Origin: Pseudomonadota bacterium
GTDB lineage: Bacteria > Pseudomonadota > Alphaproteobacteria > Rhizobiales > Xanthobacteraceae
Reading direction: 5' to 3'
Length of the DNA stretch: 8,224 nt
Assembly (NCBI GenBank): GCA_023391175.1
Contig: JAEWBL010000063.1
Coordinates: forward strand, 1 to 8,224
This document shows positions 6,417-8,224 of the stretch, piece after piece (the stretch's first letter is position 1; each line of letters starts with the position of its first letter). The notes under the pieces are model-generated. The model had not been told where the DNA came from. It was given only the letters and a program-made list of their open reading frames with translations, and did no database searches. A program made the translations under genes and the position numbers.

Positions 6417-8099
6417 TCAATAGACCGCAATGCTGCGGGCCACGATGATGACAACGGCGCCAAGCACGAGGGCGAGGTAGGGCAGCATCCCCGCTCGCGT
6501 GCCGGCACCGGGTTCGGCCTTGAGGTGCATGTCCTCCATCATCGCCGCCGGGAACTGGCCCTTGTCCGTCACATAGTGCCGGAACAGGAACACCGGGATG
6601 ATGGCGGCCGATACGATGAGCCCGGTGACCAGCGTGCCCGCGCCCCAGATGTCGGCACCCATGCCGAGCAGGAACAGGTTCACGTAGGCAAGCACCGTAC
6701 CCATGCCGATGAGCCAGACGGGGGCCTTGAAGGGGCGCTCCCAGGCGGGGCGGTCGATGCGGTGCATCCAGGCGGAATTCAGGTTCAGGAAGTTGAAGAG
6801 GATGTAGCAGACGTTGGAGATGGCAAGGATGAACACGTAGTCCGACATCATCAGCAGGATGAGGTTGAACCCGAGGTCGGTCCACATGGCGCGGGTGGGG
6901 GCGCCGTTCTCGTTCACGTGGCTGAGGTACTTGGGCAGCCAGCCGTCCACCGAAGCCTGATAGAGCGTGCGGGAGGAGCCGGCCATGGAGGTGATGATCG
7001 CCAGCATGAGCGCGAGGATCAGCATCACCACGATCACGGTGTGGACGATGGGTCCGCCCTTGATCATGTCGGCCATGGCGCTGGCGACACCCATGCCGGA
7101 ATAGATGTCGGCGGAGAGGATGCCGGAATAGACCGCCGGCGTCGTCACGGTGCCGGAGGCGTCCACCACCGCCGGGGTCACGAGCTGGCCAAGGCCGAGC
7201 ACGCCCTGGAAGGAGATGGGCACGATGGTGAAGACGAAGATGCAGAGCAGGCCCGAGTAGAGGATGGCCTTGAACGTATCCGTCTTCGGGTCGCGGAACT
7301 CGCGCGTGTAGCAGACCGCGGTCTCGAAGCCGTAGGTGGACCACGCGGCGATGAACAGGCCGCCGGCCATCAGGGTGAGGCCCGCCATGTTCCACTCGCC
7401 GGCGATCACCTTGCCGGCCTCGTCCTTGGCGAGCGGGGCGAACGGCCCGAGATTGGCGGCGAGCACGTCGCCGGTGAACAGCGGCACGAGGCCGATGAGG
7501 ATCAGCGGCAGCAGCGCGACCACGCCGAGGATGACCTGCACCTTGGCGGTCTGGCTGATGCCGCGATGCTGGATGGCGAAGGCGACGAGCAGCAGCACAG
7601 CGCCGAGGATGAAGGTGGCGTTGATGCGCAGCGCGAGGCCCGCCTTCAGCCAGCCGAGATCCACCAGCGTGAGCTGCCAGGTGTTGATGGCGGCATCCGG
7701 CGCGAACAGGATGGAGAGCACGTAGCCCGCCGCAAGGCCCGAGCCGATGGAGAGCACCGGCGACCAGGCCAGCCAGTTGCACCACACCGAGAACGGCGCC
7801 AGCAGCTTGCCGTAGCGCACCCAGGCGATGGCGCCGTAGACCGAGGCCCCCCCAGACTTGTGCGGGAACAGGCCGGCGATCTCGGCGTAGGAAAAGGCCT
7901 GGATGAAGCCGAAGATGATGGACAGGATCCACACGAACCAGGCCGGCGCGCCCACCGTGGCGCCGATGGCACCAATGGAGAAGAGCACGAGGGCGGGCAC
8001 GCCGCTCGCGATCCAGAAGGCGCCGGTCCAGCTGATCTTGCGTTGAAGCGTGCCGGCCTCAGGCGCGGCGATCGCCTCGTTGGTTGCTGCGATGCTCAT
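6417..8099 (-). CDS. APC-superfamily permease of the dimethylamine operon
   Basis: This 560-residue inner-membrane transporter of the amino acid-polyamine-organocation superfamily has about 12 or more hydrophobic segments. The hallmark AEIAGLFPHKSGGASVYG lies at about 72-89, after a first helix with GAIGATVG. A block with AAWSTYGFETAV near residue 270 fits the helix-6 substrate site of the superfamily. The ATG at 8099 is chosen because GAGGGG (8106-8111) lies six bases upstream and a normal charged N-tail of about 25 residues follows; a longer frame from 8213 gives an unlikely leader. It is the first gene of the operon, 11 bases ahead of dmmA. Import of dimethylamine or another methylated amine, or movement of a glutamate adduct of methylamine, is inferred purely from position. 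Length is at the long end for APC members, with an extended linker and a further C-terminal helix. Confidence 0.87.
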   Translation of the reverse strand: MSIAATNEAIAAPEAGTLQRKISWTGAFWIASGVPALVLFSIGAIGATVGAPAWFVWILSIIFGFIQAFSYAEIAGLFPHKSGGASVYGAIAWVRYGKLLAPFSVWCNWLAWSPVLSIGSGLAAGYVLSILFAPDAAINTWQLTLVDLGWLKAGLALRINATFILGAVLLLVAFAIQHRGISQTAKVQVILGVVALLPLILIGLVPLFTGDVLAANLGPFAPLAKDEAGKVIAGEWNMAGLTLMAGGLFIAAWSTYGFETAVCYTREFRDPKTDTFKAILYSGLLCIFVFTIVPISFQGVLGLGQLVTPAVVDASGTVTTPAVYSGILSADIYSGMGVASAMADMIKGGPIVHTVIVVMLILALMLAIITSMAGSSRTLYQASVDGWLPKYLSHVNENGAPTRAMWTDLGFNLILLMMSDYVFILAISNVCYILFNFLNLNSAWMHRIDRPAWERPFKAPVWLIGMGTVLAYVNLFLLGMGADIWGAGTLVTGLIVSAAIIPVFLFRHYVTDKGQFPAAMMEDMHLKAEPGAGTRAGMLPYLALVLGAVVIIVARSIAVY

Positions 8100-8104
8100 G
8101 TTAT

Positions 8105-8125
8105 TCCCCTCAATTATGGAGGGGA
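8105..8125. promoter_or_regulatory. Inverted repeat containing the permease ribosome binding site
   Basis: TCCCCTC (8105-8111) and GAGGGGA (8119-8125) form a perfect 7-bp stem with a 7-base loop. Read on the - strand, the downstream arm GAGGGGA is the Shine-Dalgarno sequence of the permease gene and the upstream arm is its complement. It can act as a ribosome-site-masking hairpin if transcription starts upstream of 8125, or as a DNA operator if it starts inside the repeat. Confidence 0.5.
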
Positions 8126-8143
8126 GTTTCCAGAGAAGAAACT
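8125..8143. promoter_or_regulatory. Inverted repeat AGTTTC-N7-GAAACT, candidate operator
   Basis: AGTTTC (8125-8130) and GAAACT (8138-8143) are perfect 6-bp arms with a 7-base spacer, sharing base 8125 with the neighbouring repeat. It lies immediately downstream of the TTGACA hexamer on the - strand and covers the expected -10 region, the usual place of a repressor site. Confidence 0.4.
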
Positions 8144-8153
8144 TTTTTGTCAA
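8125..8153 (-). promoter_or_regulatory. Candidate sigma70-type promoter of the amine operon
   Basis: On the - strand TTGACA (8148-8153) is a perfect -35 hexamer. Seventeen bases later lies GAAACT (8125-8130), a weak -10 that keeps A2, A4 and T6. Transcription would then begin near 8118. A weak -10 overlapped by a repeat is consistent with a regulated promoter. Confidence 0.4.
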
Positions 8154-8161
8154 CGTATAAA

Positions 8162-8169
8162 TTGGCCAA
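8162..8169. repeat. TTGGCCAA palindrome upstream of the -35 hexamer
   Basis: This is a perfect 8-bp palindrome about 9 bases upstream of the TTGACA hexamer on the - strand. The position would suit an activator half of a compound operator, but eight bases alone are weak evidence. Confidence 0.2.
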
Positions 8170-8185
8170 CTGGATGGTGAAAGCG

Positions 8186-8214
8186 GCTCAATTTGCACGC
8201 ATCGCCCGCTCAAT
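8186..8214. repeat. Direct repeat GCTCAAT spaced 22 bp
   Basis: GCTCAAT occurs at 8186-8192 and 8208-8214, with starts 22 bp apart, or about two helical turns. On the - strand this reads ATTGAGC twice, some 30-65 bases upstream of the TTGACA hexamer. The core ATTGAG recurs at 8109-8114. It is a candidate activator site at the window edge. Confidence 0.3.
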
Positions 8215-8224
8215 GCTTGGGCAT

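Noticed and set aside
6406..7932. Upstream extension of the dmmA frame into the permease gene
   Set aside because: The extension is Arg/His/Pro-rich and overlaps the permease; the ATG at 6405 has a good ribosome site and starts the real protein.
6525..8180. Open frame of 551 codons on the + strand, opposite the permease
   Set aside because: It is low-complexity in His, Glu, Gly and Arg, as expected for a shadow of a GC-rich membrane gene, and has no recognisable motif. The opposite strand holds a clear permease.
8213..8224. ATG on the - strand at the window edge giving a longer permease, and the ATGC/GCAT dyad there
   Set aside because: The 38-residue leader has no family similarity and no good ribosome site; the 4-bp dyad is too short to mean anything.

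Overview
The window is uniformly GC-rich, with dense genes, strong Shine-Dalgarno sites and a FixK-type box. Together with the gene families present this suggests an alphaproteobacterium of the Hyphomicrobiales, perhaps a methylotroph of the Xanthobacteraceae type. That placement is an inference from protein style and was not checked by any search. No RNA genes, insertion sequences, CRISPR arrays or phage genes were seen, and no gene-free stretch exceeds about 210 bases.

Left part (1-2000, + strand): the 3' part of a PhoQ-like sensor histidine kinase whose true start is probably upstream of the window, then a 210-base gap, then a small lipoprotein of the 17 kDa surface-antigen type. Middle (2100-3760): a tandem-domain universal stress protein on the - strand, convergent with the lipoprotein gene, and a MarC-family membrane protein on the + strand. 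The stress-protein and MarC genes diverge from a shared intergenic region. That region carries a 14-bp FixK/FNR-type palindrome placed correctly to activate the stress-protein gene under low oxygen.

Right part (3789-8224, - strand, read right to left): a tight four-gene operon of an APC-superfamily permease, a small zinc-ribbon protein of the DmmA family, a phthalate-dioxygenase-reductase-type flavin/2Fe-2S oxidoreductase, and a DUF3445 heme-dependent oxidative N-demethylase. Gaps are 11 bases, a 4-base ATGA overlap and 14 bases. The last three genes match the subunit set of dimethylamine monooxygenase, which turns dimethylamine, O2 and NADPH into methylamine and formaldehyde. Electrons would pass from NAD(P)H through the reductase to the heme subunit. 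The permease probably supplies the amine substrate or exports a product. This operon is the most notable content of the window.

The 125 bases upstream of the permease are crowded with symmetry: two abutting inverted repeats (one containing the permease Shine-Dalgarno sequence), a TTGACA -35-like hexamer, a TTGGCCAA palindrome and a 7-bp direct repeat spaced 22 bp. This points to tight regulation of the amine operon. The regulator and the rest of the methylamine pathway are not in the window.
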